Source: JAEUIX01 sp046156035
GTDB taxonomy: Bacteria > Planctomycetota > Phycisphaerae > Phycisphaerales > UBA1924
Direction of reading: 5' to 3'
Length of the DNA: 64,000 nt
Assembly (NCBI GenBank): GCA_046156035.1
Contig: JBJXEW010000022.1
Span: forward strand, 1-64,000
A model generated the notes under the pieces. It was not told where the DNA came from. It saw only the letters and a program-made list of their open reading frames with translations, and ran no database searches. Shown in pieces: positions 7,024 through 16,114 of this stretch (position 1 is the stretch's first letter; each line of letters opens with the position of its first letter). The position numbers and the translations under genes are program-made.

Positions 7024-9081
7024 TTAGCGCAGAAAGTCGAACAGGGTCCGGCCCTGGAACTGGGCCGAGGTCTGCAGCGTGGCCTGCAGTTGCGTCTGCA
7101 ACTGGCTGAATCGTGTCGCCGCGGCGGCGAAGTCCACATCCTGCAACTCACTCTTGAGCGTCTGATCCTGCAAAGCCTGGTCCCCGAGTCTGGTGGTGGC
7201 ACGATCCACGCGCTGCCCATACGAACCGACGAGCGCGTTGGCCAGCGTGACACGATCGCCGCTGGCCGCGAGCCTTTCCCCAGCAACGGCTATGCCAATC
7301 GAATCGTTCGCCAGGAGCGCATCCCGAAGATCGACCAGGTCGGTGAACACGTTGTCCACGCGGATGCCGGCACGATCCTGCGCCTGCAGCGTCTGCGTCC
7401 CCGCCGTGTACGTCGTGTTCAGCAGGCCCAGGTCCTCCGCCGCGGCGGAGTTGTTCAACTTCGCCACCGTGATCGCACCGCCGCCCACCGTCTGGGTGAA
7501 CGCCAGGCCGTTGGCCCCGTTCGTCAGGCTCGCCGAAAACTGGCCCGCCGCCAGCACCGGGGCCGCCCCGTTGATGGGCGGCTGCCCGATCGCGGTCGTG
7601 AACGCGGCGTTGATCGCCGTCAGGATCCCCTGCACGGTGGTCAGGTCGGCCGCCGTCAGGTCCACATCAAAGGCCTGGCCGTTGCCGAGTGTGACGCGAA
7701 AGTCGGTGTCGCCGGCGGGGTCGGGCAGGCCGGTGATGGGGTTGGTGGCCCCGGTCACGATCCGCACGCCCTTGCCAGCGTTGAAGTCCGCCGCGGCGGT
7801 GTTGAAGTCCAGCGTCCGGATGCCCAGCGCCGTCGCTGTGTTGCCGCCCGCCTCCTCAATGGACAGGCGCGGCCCGGAGAGTTCGTTCACAATGTCCAGC
7901 CCCGTTCCCGCCTCGTTCACCGACACGCGCACGCCCAAGTTGCTCCCCTCAATCAGGCGGCGCACGTCGTCAATGGTCTGGGCCGACGAGAGGTCGATGT
8001 CGCGCTGGCTGACGGCGTTGCCCCGCGTCTGCTTCACGCGCACCACGCTCAGCGGCGGGCTGAGCCCGGGCACGCTGGCGAGCGGTGTCTGGAGCGTGAG
8101 TTTCGGGTCAATGTCCACGCCCGGCGCCGTGAGCGAGGAGAAGACGGTGCTGATCAAGCCCAGGTCTTCGGCCGTGCTGCTTCCTGTCGGGTCGGAGAAC
8201 GTGACGGAGGGCCCCGCGACCACGTCAAGCGTCAGTCCCCCGGAGCTGATGCCAACCCCGCCCGGCCCGAGCACCGTGGTGCCGGTGCTCGTCTCATACC
8301 CGCGGATCGCGGCCGTGATCTGGGCGAGCACGCCCTGCACGTTGTCGGTGCCGGTCAGGTCCACCGGTATCGCGGTGCCGCCGTTCACCTGAAGGTTCAT
8401 GGTCCCGGCGGGCACGCCCAGGCCCCGTGCCCCGCGCAGGTCGCTCAGCCGCGTGTCGAGTGTCAGATCAGGGTTGTAGTCGGCCACCGACCGCTGGCGC
8501 GCCGAGGTCTCACCGATGCCGTTGCCGCCGCCCAGCGTGATGGGCAGCGAATCGCCCACGCCCAGGTCGGTGATCAGGCCCGCGCCCCTCGCGGCATAGC
8601 GGAACGAACCGTTCACCTCCGACACCGGCGGGGTGCCGGGCGTCGAGCCGCCGAAGAGATGGATGCCCGCATAATCCGTATTCGCGAGCCCCAGCAACCC
8701 GCGAATCGTGTCCTGCACTGCCACAGCCACACCCGCGCGCGTCCCAGCGTCCGACGTCAGCCCGATATTGGCGGCAGCAAAGCCCTTCGCCTCCTGCACC
8801 AAACCTCCGATCTGCACCAGCGCCTCATCCAGCGTCGCCAGCACACTGGCCCCGTGCTTGAGGCTGAGCGAGCGCTGTTCGCCCAGGCGGATCCGCTCGA
8901 GAAGCACGCTGATCGCCGAGGCCTTCACCGGGTCATCGCTGGGCCGGTTCACCTGCTTGTTCGTGGCCAGTTGGGTCTGGAGATCAAGCAGCCCCACGTT
9001 CGTGCGATTCAGGTTGCTCAGCGAGAGTTGCGACCGCAGCAGGAAGGGCGCTCGTGACAGGTTTGCGGGGAGTACAGCCAT
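7024..9081 (-). CDS. flgL: Flagellar hook-filament junction protein FlgL
   Basis: The 685-residue protein has the FlgL/flagellin-like N-terminus (LNRTNVGLLDLQTQLATNKQ, then RPSDDPVKAS near residue 50) and a C-terminal helical region ending in FQGRTLFDFLR. FlgL forms the ring between hook-associated FlgK and the filament. At more than twice the E. coli length (317), it carries a large central insert of repeated beta-rich, Asp/Thr/Ala-rich segments with several VDLT...VQGILAQI-like units, as in other long FlgL proteins. It is transcribed after flgK and before fliW, consistent with late flagellar assembly. Confidence 0.92.
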   Translation of the reverse strand: MAVLPANLSRAPFLLRSQLSLSNLNRTNVGLLDLQTQLATNKQVNRPSDDPVKASAISVLLERIRLGEQRSLSLKHGASVLATLDEALVQIGGLVQEAKGFAAANIGLTSDAGTRAGVAVAVQDTIRGLLGLANTDYAGIHLFGGSTPGTPPVSEVNGSFRYAARGAGLITDLGVGDSLPITLGGGNGIGETSARQRSVADYNPDLTLDTRLSDLRGARGLGVPAGTMNLQVNGGTAIPVDLTGTDNVQGVLAQITAAIRGYETSTGTTVLGPGGVGISSGGLTLDVVAGPSVTFSDPTGSSTAEDLGLISTVFSSLTAPGVDIDPKLTLQTPLASVPGLSPPLSVVRVKQTRGNAVSQRDIDLSSAQTIDDVRRLIEGSNLGVRVSVNEAGTGLDIVNELSGPRLSIEEAGGNTATALGIRTLDFNTAAADFNAGKGVRIVTGATNPITGLPDPAGDTDFRVTLGNGQAFDVDLTAADLTTVQGILTAINAAFTTAIGQPPINGAAPVLAAGQFSASLTNGANGLAFTQTVGGGAITVAKLNNSAAAEDLGLLNTTYTAGTQTLQAQDRAGIRVDNVFTDLVDLRDALLANDSIGIAVAGERLAASGDRVTLANALVGSYGQRVDRATTRLGDQALQDQTLKSELQDVDFAAAATRFSQLQTQLQATLQTSAQFQGRTLFDFLR

Positions 9082-9138
9082 GGGGGAAGGTGACAGGTGA
9101 CAGGTGATACGGGCCAGGGGACAGCGAAGGCAGAAGAC
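9082..9138. repeat. GTGACAG word repeat between flgK and flgL
   Basis: The plus strand contains tandem imperfect copies of GGTGACA (GGTGACAGGTGACAGGTGATA) followed by AGGGGACAG. The same vocabulary recurs at 33831-33927. The flgL start codon has no clear Shine-Dalgarno within it. Confidence 0.5.
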
Positions 9139-10890
9139 CTACCGCACGATCGAGAGCAACGTCTGTGTCAGTTCATCAATCACGGAAATGAACCGGGCCG
9201 AGGCCTGGTACTGGCTCTGGTAGTTCAACAGGTTGATCGCCTCTTCATCAATGCTCACGCCGGAGATCACCTGGCGCTGCGCATCCAGATTCTCCCGCAC
9301 CACCCCCGCGGCTCCGGCCGCAGTCCGGGCCGCGCCCGTCGCAACCCCCACGTTCTGCACGGCGTCGTTCCACGCGGACGCGAGCGTGCCGCCGCTCAGC
9401 CCGTCGATCGCCTGGGTCTGCAACTGCGTGATGGCCAGCGCCACGCCGTTCTCGGTGGGCTGGCCGTTCACCACGCGCCCAAAGGCCAGCAGCCCGGAGT
9501 TGGCCACCAATTCATCACGCACGGCGATGTCCGACGCGGTCGTGCCCTTGAAGTAGGTGTTGATCCCGATGGTGGCCAGAACGCCGCTCGAATCCTCGCT
9601 GAACGAGACAGCGTTCCCGGTCGAGGCCGCGATCGTCAACCGTCCGTCAGTCCCCAGCGTCGCCGTGCCGTTGGCACCAAGGGCCGCGGCCACCGACGCT
9701 TGGAGCGAGGCCAGGCTCGTGTCGTCTGCAAACCCCGCCACCCCCGCGTTGGTGATGCCGTCGAGGTCGATCGTGATCCGCTCCGTGCGTGCCGCGCCCG
9801 TTGTCCGGTTGGTGATGGTGAGCAGGAACGATCCGTTCCTGGCCGCGAACGGCAAGGCCGCGAACGTCGCGTTGGTCGGGTCGTTCAGCGAAAGGGCCGT
9901 GTCCGCCGGCGGCACGCTCAGCCCGGAGGTGACCGTCGAGAGTTGCACGCCGCCGTACCCGCCCGAGTGAATCCTGTTCACCTCAAAGATCAGGTTCGTC
10001 GCGAGTGTGTCGAGTTGGTCCAGCGTGCCGTCGATCGCGGCCGTGCGCTGCGCGAGCAGCGCGCCCACCGCACCGGACGCGATGGTGAGTTCCTCCTGCT
10101 TGTCCTTGGCCACGACGCGAACCTGGATCACGCCGTCCACGGCCTCCTGCAGCACCTGCACGCCGCGCGAGCGCCCCGCCAGCACCACCGGCGTAGACCC
10201 CACCAGCACATCCAGGTTCCCATCGGCCTGCTCAACCGTGGTGATATCGATCAACTTGGAAAGTTCGGTGGTCAGGGCATCGCGCTGGTCTCTCAGGCCG
10301 CTCGCGGCCCCCTGCCCGTTCTCCGCCGCAACGATCGTCTGGTTCAGGCCGGCGATCTGGGCCAGCAGGTCATCGGCCCGCTGCACGTTGCCGCGAAGAT
10401 CGCGGTCCACCTGGGCCCGCTGGTCGATCAGCGATGCGCGCGTGCTCCGGATGAAGTCCGCCAGCGTCCGCCCCTGCTGCACAACCAGCCCCCGCGTGCC
10501 GGTATTGGTCGGGTTGTCCGCCAGGTTCGACCACGCGTTGAAAAACTCCCCGAGGTTCGTGGAAAGGTTCTCATCGCCCAGGCCGTTCAGTGTGGCCTCC
10601 ACCTGCGCCAGCACCGTCGCCTCCGTGTTCGCGCGGCTCTCCGCGGACGTGCCCGTGAGCAGGCGGGCCTGCAGCGCACCATCCACCTGCCTGCGGATGG
10701 AAGCCACCTCCACGCCCCGCCCCACAAACAACGACCCCTGCTGCGTGTCGCGGCTGGGAACCTGCGTCGCCACCTGGCGCGAGTACCCCGGCGTGGCCGC
10801 GTTGGCCACGTTGTTGCCCGCGGTCTGGATGCCCAGTTGGGCCGCCGCGAGGCCCGAGCGACCGATCTGGAATGCACCTGAGAGCGACAT
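9139..10890 (-). CDS. flgK: Flagellar hook-associated protein FlgK
   Basis: A 583-residue HAP1 homologue, close to the usual 550. The N-terminus has the axial-protein motif AGNNVANAATPGYSRQ (about residues 25-40) and the C-terminus the flg_bbr_C pattern SIDEEAINLLNYQSQYQAS. FlgK joins hook to filament together with FlgL. It follows flgN, whose product is the export chaperone for FlgK and FlgL; the spacing of 9 bases supports co-transcription. Confidence 0.96.
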   Translation of the reverse strand: MSLSGAFQIGRSGLAAAQLGIQTAGNNVANAATPGYSRQVATQVPSRDTQQGSLFVGRGVEVASIRRQVDGALQARLLTGTSAESRANTEATVLAQVEATLNGLGDENLSTNLGEFFNAWSNLADNPTNTGTRGLVVQQGRTLADFIRSTRASLIDQRAQVDRDLRGNVQRADDLLAQIAGLNQTIVAAENGQGAASGLRDQRDALTTELSKLIDITTVEQADGNLDVLVGSTPVVLAGRSRGVQVLQEAVDGVIQVRVVAKDKQEELTIASGAVGALLAQRTAAIDGTLDQLDTLATNLIFEVNRIHSGGYGGVQLSTVTSGLSVPPADTALSLNDPTNATFAALPFAARNGSFLLTITNRTTGAARTERITIDLDGITNAGVAGFADDTSLASLQASVAAALGANGTATLGTDGRLTIAASTGNAVSFSEDSSGVLATIGINTYFKGTTASDIAVRDELVANSGLLAFGRVVNGQPTENGVALAITQLQTQAIDGLSGGTLASAWNDAVQNVGVATGAARTAAGAAGVVRENLDAQRQVISGVSIDEEAINLLNYQSQYQASARFISVIDELTQTLLSIVR

Positions 10891-10899
10891 GCGTCTGCC

Positions 10900-11457
10900 T
10901 TACGACCGAAGGTCTAGCGACGAAACCACTTGCTCGCACGGCACCGCGTTGGGCCGCCCGTACACGCCCGTGTGCGAGAGATTCCGCGCCACCTGCCCCA
11001 TGATGCCCTTGACGTGCGCCAGCAGCGCCTCGCTGGCAGCGCGAATCACCCGGTGCTGCTCGCGCACGGCCTCGCCCACCTCGCGCAGCCTTGCCGCGCT
11101 GGCCAGCACTCGCCCGCGGGCCGGCTCGGCCGTCCACGCCAGTATCGCCGAGAGCGCTGCCCCCGGTGCAAGCCCCATGGGCCTCGCCACGCGCTCCGCC
11201 CATGCCACGCGCCGGGCCTCGATGGGCAGCAGGCGCTCGGCCACCGCCTGCTGGGCCGCCGCGCACCGTTCCACGCCCAGCCGGTCCGCGGTTGAGAGCG
11301 CCCGCCGGTGCTCCAGCGCGATCCGCGCCAGGTGCTCATACTCCGTCTGCAACGCGCCCAGGATTCCCTCGATCGCGGCCACGTCCAAGGGCGAAACGCC
11401 CCCGCCCGCACGGGCGGGCACCTTCACGATCGTCGGCTTGGTGGCGAGGGCGGTCAT
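10900..11457 (-). CDS. flgN: FlgN-like flagellar export chaperone
   Basis: A 185-residue mainly helical protein with the weakly conserved FlgN pattern: an N-terminal helix with an EYEHLARIALEHRRAL-like segment and a C-terminal part ending in GVYGRPNAV, similar to the Y..NG tails of FlgN proteins. FlgN escorts FlgK and FlgL to the export gate. The ATG overlaps the stop codon of the preceding rod-binding gene by 4 bases (ATGA), indicating translational coupling. The call rests as much on context (flgJ-flgN-flgK-flgL) as on sequence. Confidence 0.75.
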   Translation of the reverse strand: MTALATKPTIVKVPARAGGGVSPLDVAAIEGILGALQTEYEHLARIALEHRRALSTADRLGVERCAAAQQAVAERLLPIEARRVAWAERVARPMGLAPGAALSAILAWTAEPARGRVLASAARLREVGEAVREQHRVIRAASEALLAHVKGIMGQVARNLSHTGVYGRPNAVPCEQVVSSLDLRS

Positions 11458-11978
11458 GGTGTGAATGAAGGCACGGAGACGACCGGTGCGACAGGGGCGA
11501 GCGGCACCGAGCGCGCTGTGCCGCCGGTCCGAAGCAGATCGCGTGCCACGCGATCCACCAGCGGGAAGTGGCTTGCCCGCACCACCTGCCGTGCCATCTG
11601 CTGGTCCATCAGGGCGCCGAACTGCTTCTCCGCCGGGCCGGGTGCAAACGGCGGCGCGGCGTTGTTGGCATCGCGCAACCCCTTCAGCACAGGGCCCACA
11701 AACGCGATGGCGACAAAGTCCTGAGCCGCCGTGCGTGCTCTGGCCATCGGGTCCGCGGGGGTCTGCTCGGCCACGTTGCCCCCGGTCCGGTTGCCCGCCG
11801 CGCCAGCCAGCACATCGCTGAACAGTTGCTGCCGCGCTCCGAGCAGCGACTGCGCCTGCCGTGCACCAGTGCCGGCGCGTGCACGCTCCGCCGCGGCGGT
11901 GAACGCCCCGCCGCCGCGTAGCGCGTGCGAGAGCGCCGTCGTGGGCGAAGCCTGCGTGATGGAAGCGATGTCGGCCAT
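11454..11978 (-). CDS. flgJ: FlgJ-like rod-binding protein (no muramidase domain)
   Basis: The 174-residue protein, started at ATG 11978 one base after the flgI stop, contains the rod-binding signature: a block near residues 85-130 with AQDFVAIAFVGPVLKGLRD and FGALMDQQMARQVV, like the N-terminal half of enterobacterial FlgJ (rod cap). The C-terminal peptidoglycan hydrolase domain of FlgJ is absent, as in many non-enteric bacteria, so a separate lytic enzyme would be needed for rod penetration. It is coupled to flgI upstream and flgN downstream. Confidence 0.85.
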   Translation of the reverse strand: MADIASITQASPTTALSHALRGGGAFTAAAERARAGTGARQAQSLLGARQQLFSDVLAGAAGNRTGGNVAEQTPADPMARARTAAQDFVAIAFVGPVLKGLRDANNAAPPFAPGPAEKQFGALMDQQMARQVVRASHFPLVDRVARDLLRTGGTARSVPLAPVAPVVSVPSFTP

Positions 11979-11979
11979 A

Positions 11980-13143
11980 TCACTCAACAATCAACCGGGC
12001 GTGCAGCCGTCCGGCCCGGTGCATCTGGGTGAGGATGGAGATCTGGTCGTTGATGGGCACATCCAACTGCCGCATGGCCGCGAGCAGGTCCTGGATGCGG
12101 CCCCGCTCGCTGGAGCGGCCCGTGGTCTGGAGCGTGGTGCTCTTGGAGATCGTGGTCCGCGGGTTCTGCGGTGTCGGCTCCACCACCGGACGCGTGGTCG
12201 AGACGATCAGGTCTTTGTGCGAGACCGCGACGGGCGAGATCTCCACATTGCCGGTCACGATGATGGAACCAGTCCGCGAGTTGACGATCACCTGAGCGGG
12301 CAACCGGAGCAAACTGGGGCTGAAACTCGCTGACAGCACGCGCGACAGGAACTTGGCCCGGTTTATTCGCTCCACCTCCGGCACCACCACCTGCACGCTC
12401 GCATCATCAACCGCCCGGGCGATCAGGCCGATGGCACCCTCACCATCAAGCCCGGCCAGTTCCGCCTCGGGCGCCAGGCTGTTGATCGTGTCGGCCAGTT
12501 GGTCCGTCACCGTCCACCCGCGAAAGTGCGGGTGCACAATCAGGTTGAAACTCTCCCCCGTCAGGGGCATCAGCACATCGCGCACCATCCGTGCCCCGCC
12601 GCGCACGCGGGCCACCGTGGGCACCGCCGGGTCCTCGATCACGATGGGCCCGGAGGCCATCGCGTACAGCGTGTCATCACCTGTGAATGGCCCTGTGAGC
12701 GGCGCCAGCAGCAGCCGCCCGCCGGCCAGGCTGCTGGCCGAGTGCGACACGGTCAGAAACACGTCCATCTCGTCGTCGCGCCGCGCTCCCTCCTTGGGGA
12801 TCACGCACTCGATCATCACCAGCGCGGCACTTTTGGCCTTGGCCAACTCACGCGGGTCCGCCAGTTCATTCCCATTGTTCTTGTACACCTGCGCCAGGGG
12901 GCGGGCCAGCACCAGGTCCTGCCCGCTGTCGCCCGAGCCCTTGAGGCCCGTCACGATCCCGAAGCCACGCAGCACGCTCTCGCCCTGCCCCTCGATCCGC
13001 ACCATGTCCTGAATGCTCGTCACGCCCGGCGAAAGGGGAGCCGCCTCGCCCTGGCCGCGTGCCGCGCCGCAGAGCGCAAGACCCGCCGCGATGGACCAGC
13101 CGATGTGCGCGAACACTGCGCGAGGATGGAGGCGGGGGAGCAT
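11980..13143 (-). CDS. flgI: Flagellar P-ring protein FlgI
   Basis: A 387-residue FlgI started at ATG 13143, which opens a signal peptide (hydrophobic IGWSIAAGLALCGAA, cleavage near GAARGQG). Family landmarks are IQDMVRIEGQGESVLRGFGIVTGL after the signal, GGRLLLAPLTG in the middle, and the C-terminal DQISILTQMHRAGRLHARLIVE. FlgI assembles the P ring in the periplasm. Upstream codons to 13275 run through a terminator and are not coding. Two hairpins separate it from flgH, so flgI may begin a second transcription unit. Confidence 0.96.
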   Translation of the reverse strand: MLPRLHPRAVFAHIGWSIAAGLALCGAARGQGEAAPLSPGVTSIQDMVRIEGQGESVLRGFGIVTGLKGSGDSGQDLVLARPLAQVYKNNGNELADPRELAKAKSAALVMIECVIPKEGARRDDEMDVFLTVSHSASSLAGGRLLLAPLTGPFTGDDTLYAMASGPIVIEDPAVPTVARVRGGARMVRDVLMPLTGESFNLIVHPHFRGWTVTDQLADTINSLAPEAELAGLDGEGAIGLIARAVDDASVQVVVPEVERINRAKFLSRVLSASFSPSLLRLPAQVIVNSRTGSIIVTGNVEISPVAVSHKDLIVSTTRPVVEPTPQNPRTTISKSTTLQTTGRSSERGRIQDLLAAMRQLDVPINDQISILTQMHRAGRLHARLIVE

Positions 13144-13204
13144 CACAGGGGCTTCACGCGAAGGCCGTGCCAAGGCCTGAGCCGGTCGGCGCTCTGCATG
13201 CAAA

Positions 13205-13231
13205 GAGGCCCCGGCGCGAGCCGGGGCTTTT
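13205..13231. terminator. Bidirectional hairpin, copy of a repeated terminator element
   Basis: An 8-bp GCCCCGGC / GCCGGGGC stem with a 4-nt loop has TTTT on the plus strand side and CTCTTT on the minus strand side. The same 20-bp hairpin with similar TGCAAA and TTGC flanks occurs at 51361-51393 in the opposite orientation. Confidence 0.6.
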
Positions 13232-13277
13232 GCACTGCCACGCGCCCCACGGCCGCGTGCGCCGGTCCACGCCACCG

Positions 13278-13302
13278 AAAAAGCCCCCGCCTGGGCGGGG
13301 GC
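13278..13302 (-). terminator. Rho-independent terminator after flgH
   Basis: A 9-bp perfect stem (GCCCCCGCC / GGCGGGGGC) is followed on the minus strand by five T residues. It lies 57 bases after the flgH stop codon and before flgI. Confidence 0.85.
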
Positions 13303-13359
13303 CTCATTGGCCGTTCACGCGCACCGAGCATGTGCGGCTGGCCCCTGCGTGCCTTCGGA

Positions 13360-14181
13360 TCAGAAGTTGAAGATCGCTTCCAGCACCCGCGGGATAAAGC
13401 CCTTCTCCGACGCGTCCTTCACCTGTCCGACGTTGTCCACGCGGATCACCAGGTTCGCCAACTGGTTGGAGAGCACTGTGCCCTGCACCGTCACATCCTT
13501 CGGATCGCACACGCCCGCAACCACCAAGGTTTTGCTCTCTTCGTCCTGCTGAACCGTCTCGGTCGCTTCAACCACCAGGTGGCCGTTGGGCTTCACATCG
13601 ATCACGATCCCCGAAATCCGGGCCGTCAAGCGGTCCTTGCGCTCCAGTTTGCCGTCCCCCTTGTAGTCCTGCTTGGCGGTCACGCCCATGTTGGGCGTAT
13701 CGCCCGTGATGCCATCCCGCAGCGAGGCGTCGTACAGCAAGTCTTTCAGGCTCGGGAACTGCGACAACTCCGCCTTCGCGTCGTACGTGGTCTTGGTCTC
13801 AAGGTTTGACTCCGCCAGCGACGTCGACGTCTCGTTGATGATGATCTCGATCTTGTCGTGCTTCTGATACGTCCGCGGCAGAGGCGGCTTCACCCCCGCC
13901 AGGCTCACACTGGCGAAGCCCGGCCCGTTCACGGCAAAGGCCCCCGAACTCATCGCCGCGGTCTCCATGGTCGGCACCCCGCTCCCCGGCGCGGCAGTGG
14001 GGGGGCCGTTGCTGGCGGGTCCGTTTCCGGGCGACCCGCCCGGTGCCGCCGCGGGGGCAATCGGCAGTGCGCTGGCCGGCACCGGCGCAACCGGCCTCTG
14101 AAACAGGCTCTGAGCGTTGGCGGTGCCCGTCGCGCAGAGGGTCGCCGCGCTGATCGCCACGCAGATGATTGCCGGTTTCAT
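13360..14181 (-). CDS. flgH: Flagellar L-ring protein FlgH
   Basis: A 273-residue FlgH started at ATG 14181, which overlaps the flgA stop (ATGA). The N-terminal 24 residues form a signal peptide. The conserved C-terminal half has HDKIEIIINETSTS, a DRLTARISGIVIDVKPNGHLVVEA block and LVIRVDNVGQVKDAS. FlgH builds the outer-membrane L ring. Usual FlgH proteins are lipoproteins; here no canonical lipobox is seen and cleavage after ANA (TANAQS) looks better. A Pro/Ala/Gly-rich linker (about 60 residues) precedes the core domain. Confidence 0.93.
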   Translation of the reverse strand: MKPAIICVAISAATLCATGTANAQSLFQRPVAPVPASALPIAPAAAPGGSPGNGPASNGPPTAAPGSGVPTMETAAMSSGAFAVNGPGFASVSLAGVKPPLPRTYQKHDKIEIIINETSTSLAESNLETKTTYDAKAELSQFPSLKDLLYDASLRDGITGDTPNMGVTAKQDYKGDGKLERKDRLTARISGIVIDVKPNGHLVVEATETVQQDEESKTLVVAGVCDPKDVTVQGTVLSNQLANLVIRVDNVGQVKDASEKGFIPRVLEAIFNF

Positions 14182-15233
14182 GGTGTCTCCCTGTCTGCCC
14201 CGCCCGAGCAGTTCATCACCGCCGTGCCGCGCCCGCTCATGCGGGCGTTGAACGTCTTCTTCGAGCCGTCGATCTGCATCAGCACGTCCTCGCCGTCGCG
14301 CCCCGCCTCCAGGGCCCGAGCCTTGGCCTTCACCGACACCGACCCGCTCAGCACGTGCACCCACACCACGTCGCCGCGGTTCACGACCACCGGCGGCCGC
14401 ACGTCGTCTCGCGTGATGGGCCTTCCCGGCTCGATCCTGCGGCGGGCGTTCTGGCCCACGATCTCCTCAGCGCGCAGCGGCGGATCGGCCGCCGGCGAAA
14501 GCCAGCGATCCTCAGTGGTGAGCGCGCCGGGGTCCATCGGCTGGTCGCGCTCCAAGGCCGATGTCGGGAGCGTGCTGCTGCGTTTCACCAGCACATCCAC
14601 GCTGATCGTTCGCGAGGCCAGCACACTCGTGCCCTCGTACACATCGACGCGCACGGCCACCCGCCCGGAGGCGGCGGACGTGCCCGGTATCGCTTCCACC
14701 CGTCGCTCCCCAGCACCCGGGCCCCCGGCCAGCGGCATATTCAACAGGGCGACATCCTCCTGGGCGCTCGAGCGCACCGCCATCCGCAGGGAAGACGCTT
14801 CGACGCCGTACAACTCCGCCAGCCGCAGGGCGATCGCGTGCTTCACGGTGCCCGGTGCAATCCCGTCGGCGGCCTCAAACACAACCGCCGGCTTGCGCGC
14901 GGCCGGCGCTGGTTTGGGGGCGGCCTCTTCGACCGTTGCGAGCCGGCAGGCGGCCCCGCTCAGGGTCACACGGCCCCAGTTCACACCCGCCGCATCCAGC
15001 GCGCTGCGCACGGATGCCACGGTGATCTCGCGCCCCCGCGCCGCGCCCTCCACGAGCACCTGAACGTCCCCCAGCCGCGCGGCGTCGTCGCCGGTCAGGG
15101 TCGCGATCTCGCGCAGCAGCACCGCCCGGCCGGGGTCAACGCTCGCGGCGGGGCGCACCACCACCGCCGTCTGCGAGCGCGCCACACCCGCCGCCAGAGC
15201 AACCACCACCAGAATGACAACGTTGAGTCGCAT
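14178..15233 (-). CDS. flgA: Flagellar P-ring assembly chaperone FlgA
   Basis: A 351-residue protein started at ATG 15233 with a signal peptide (MRLNVVILVVVALAAGVARS). The C-terminal SAF-like domain is typical of FlgA: GRPITRDDVRPPVVVNRGDVV, then VKAKARALEAGRDGE and VLMQIDGSKKTFNARMSG. FlgA is a periplasmic chaperone for FlgI. It is longer than the E. coli protein (219) because of an extended N-terminal region. Stop and flgH start overlap by 4 bases. Confidence 0.92.
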   Translation of the reverse strand: MRLNVVILVVVALAAGVARSQTAVVVRPAASVDPGRAVLLREIATLTGDDAARLGDVQVLVEGAARGREITVASVRSALDAAGVNWGRVTLSGAACRLATVEEAAPKPAPAARKPAVVFEAADGIAPGTVKHAIALRLAELYGVEASSLRMAVRSSAQEDVALLNMPLAGGPGAGERRVEAIPGTSAASGRVAVRVDVYEGTSVLASRTISVDVLVKRSSTLPTSALERDQPMDPGALTTEDRWLSPAADPPLRAEEIVGQNARRRIEPGRPITRDDVRPPVVVNRGDVVWVHVLSGSVSVKAKARALEAGRDGEDVLMQIDGSKKTFNARMSGRGTAVMNCSGGADRETP

Positions 15234-15258
15234 CGGGCTATCCGCCACCGGCTAGCGG

Positions 15259-16071
15259 CTAGCGGCTTCTGAGGTTCGCCACGTTCTGCAGGGTCTGGTC
15301 CACCGCACGGATGGTGTTGGAGTTCATCTCGAACGCCCGCTGGGTCTTGATCAGGTCGATCAGTTCGCGGGTCGGGTCCACGTTGGAACTCTCCAGGAAC
15401 GTGCCGGACAGCGTGCCGCGTGTGTCGGTGCCGGGGTCGCCGATGAGGGGCGGGCCGCTCGCCGCCGTCTCCGTGTACAGGTTCTCGCCCACCTGCTTGA
15501 GGCCCGAGGGGTTGATGAACGCGGCGGTCTGGAACTGCCCGATCTCCACCGGCTCCACCTGCCCCACCTGCGACACGAACACCCGACCGTCGGGCCGGAT
15601 GGCGATGGGCCGCAGGGCATCGGCGGGCACCGTGATGCTGGGTTCGAGCCTGCGTCCCTGGTCATTGGCCAGCACGATCTCGCCGTCGCTGTTGAGCGTG
15701 AAACTGCCCGCGCGGGTGTACGCGAAGCCGCCGCCCAGGGCATCCTCCGTCTGCACGCGGAAGAACCCCGTCCCCTCGATCGCCACGTCCAGGTCGCGCC
15801 CCGTGCTGATCGGCGAGCCGCTCGTAAAATCCAGTTGCGTGCCGCTCACCTCGACGCCCAAGCCCACGTAGAGGCCGATGGGCCGCTGGTCGCCGTTGGC
15901 GTTCTCGGTGCCCGGCTGGGCCCGTTCGATGTAGAGCAGGTCCTGGAAGTTGGCGCGGCTGGCCTTGTACCCCGGCGTGTTCACGTTCGCCAGGTTGTTG
16001 GACGTCACGTCCAGCGACGTGTTCAACGCGGACAAGGCCGACGCGGCCGACTGCAGTGCGATGATCGCCAT
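15259..16071 (-). CDS. flgG: Flagellar distal rod protein FlgG
   Basis: A 270-residue FlgG (260 in E. coli). The N-terminal rod motif SLDVTSNNLANVNTPGYKASRANFQDLLY and the hallmark DVAIEGTGFFRVQ near residue 95 are followed by the C-terminal ELIDLIKTQRAFEMNSNTIRAVDQTLQNVANLR. FlgG forms the distal rod through the P and L rings. It lies between flgF and flgA. Confidence 0.97.
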   Translation of the reverse strand: MAIIALQSAASALSALNTSLDVTSNNLANVNTPGYKASRANFQDLLYIERAQPGTENANGDQRPIGLYVGLGVEVSGTQLDFTSGSPISTGRDLDVAIEGTGFFRVQTEDALGGGFAYTRAGSFTLNSDGEIVLANDQGRRLEPSITVPADALRPIAIRPDGRVFVSQVGQVEPVEIGQFQTAAFINPSGLKQVGENLYTETAASGPPLIGDPGTDTRGTLSGTFLESSNVDPTRELIDLIKTQRAFEMNSNTIRAVDQTLQNVANLRSR

Positions 16072-16114
16072 GAGGTTGCTCGCAGAAGTTCAATCCATCC
16101 CAACGCGCCCGGCA

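Noticed and set aside
6295..9057. A 920-codon open frame on the plus strand across fliW and flgL
   Set aside because: It is antisense to flgL and fliW, which have clear family motifs. The translation is Arg/Gly/His-rich without motifs, as expected for the shadow of a GC-rich gene.
13144..13275. Longer FlgI start at 13275
   Set aside because: The extension crosses a hairpin element and precedes a normal signal peptide at 13143.
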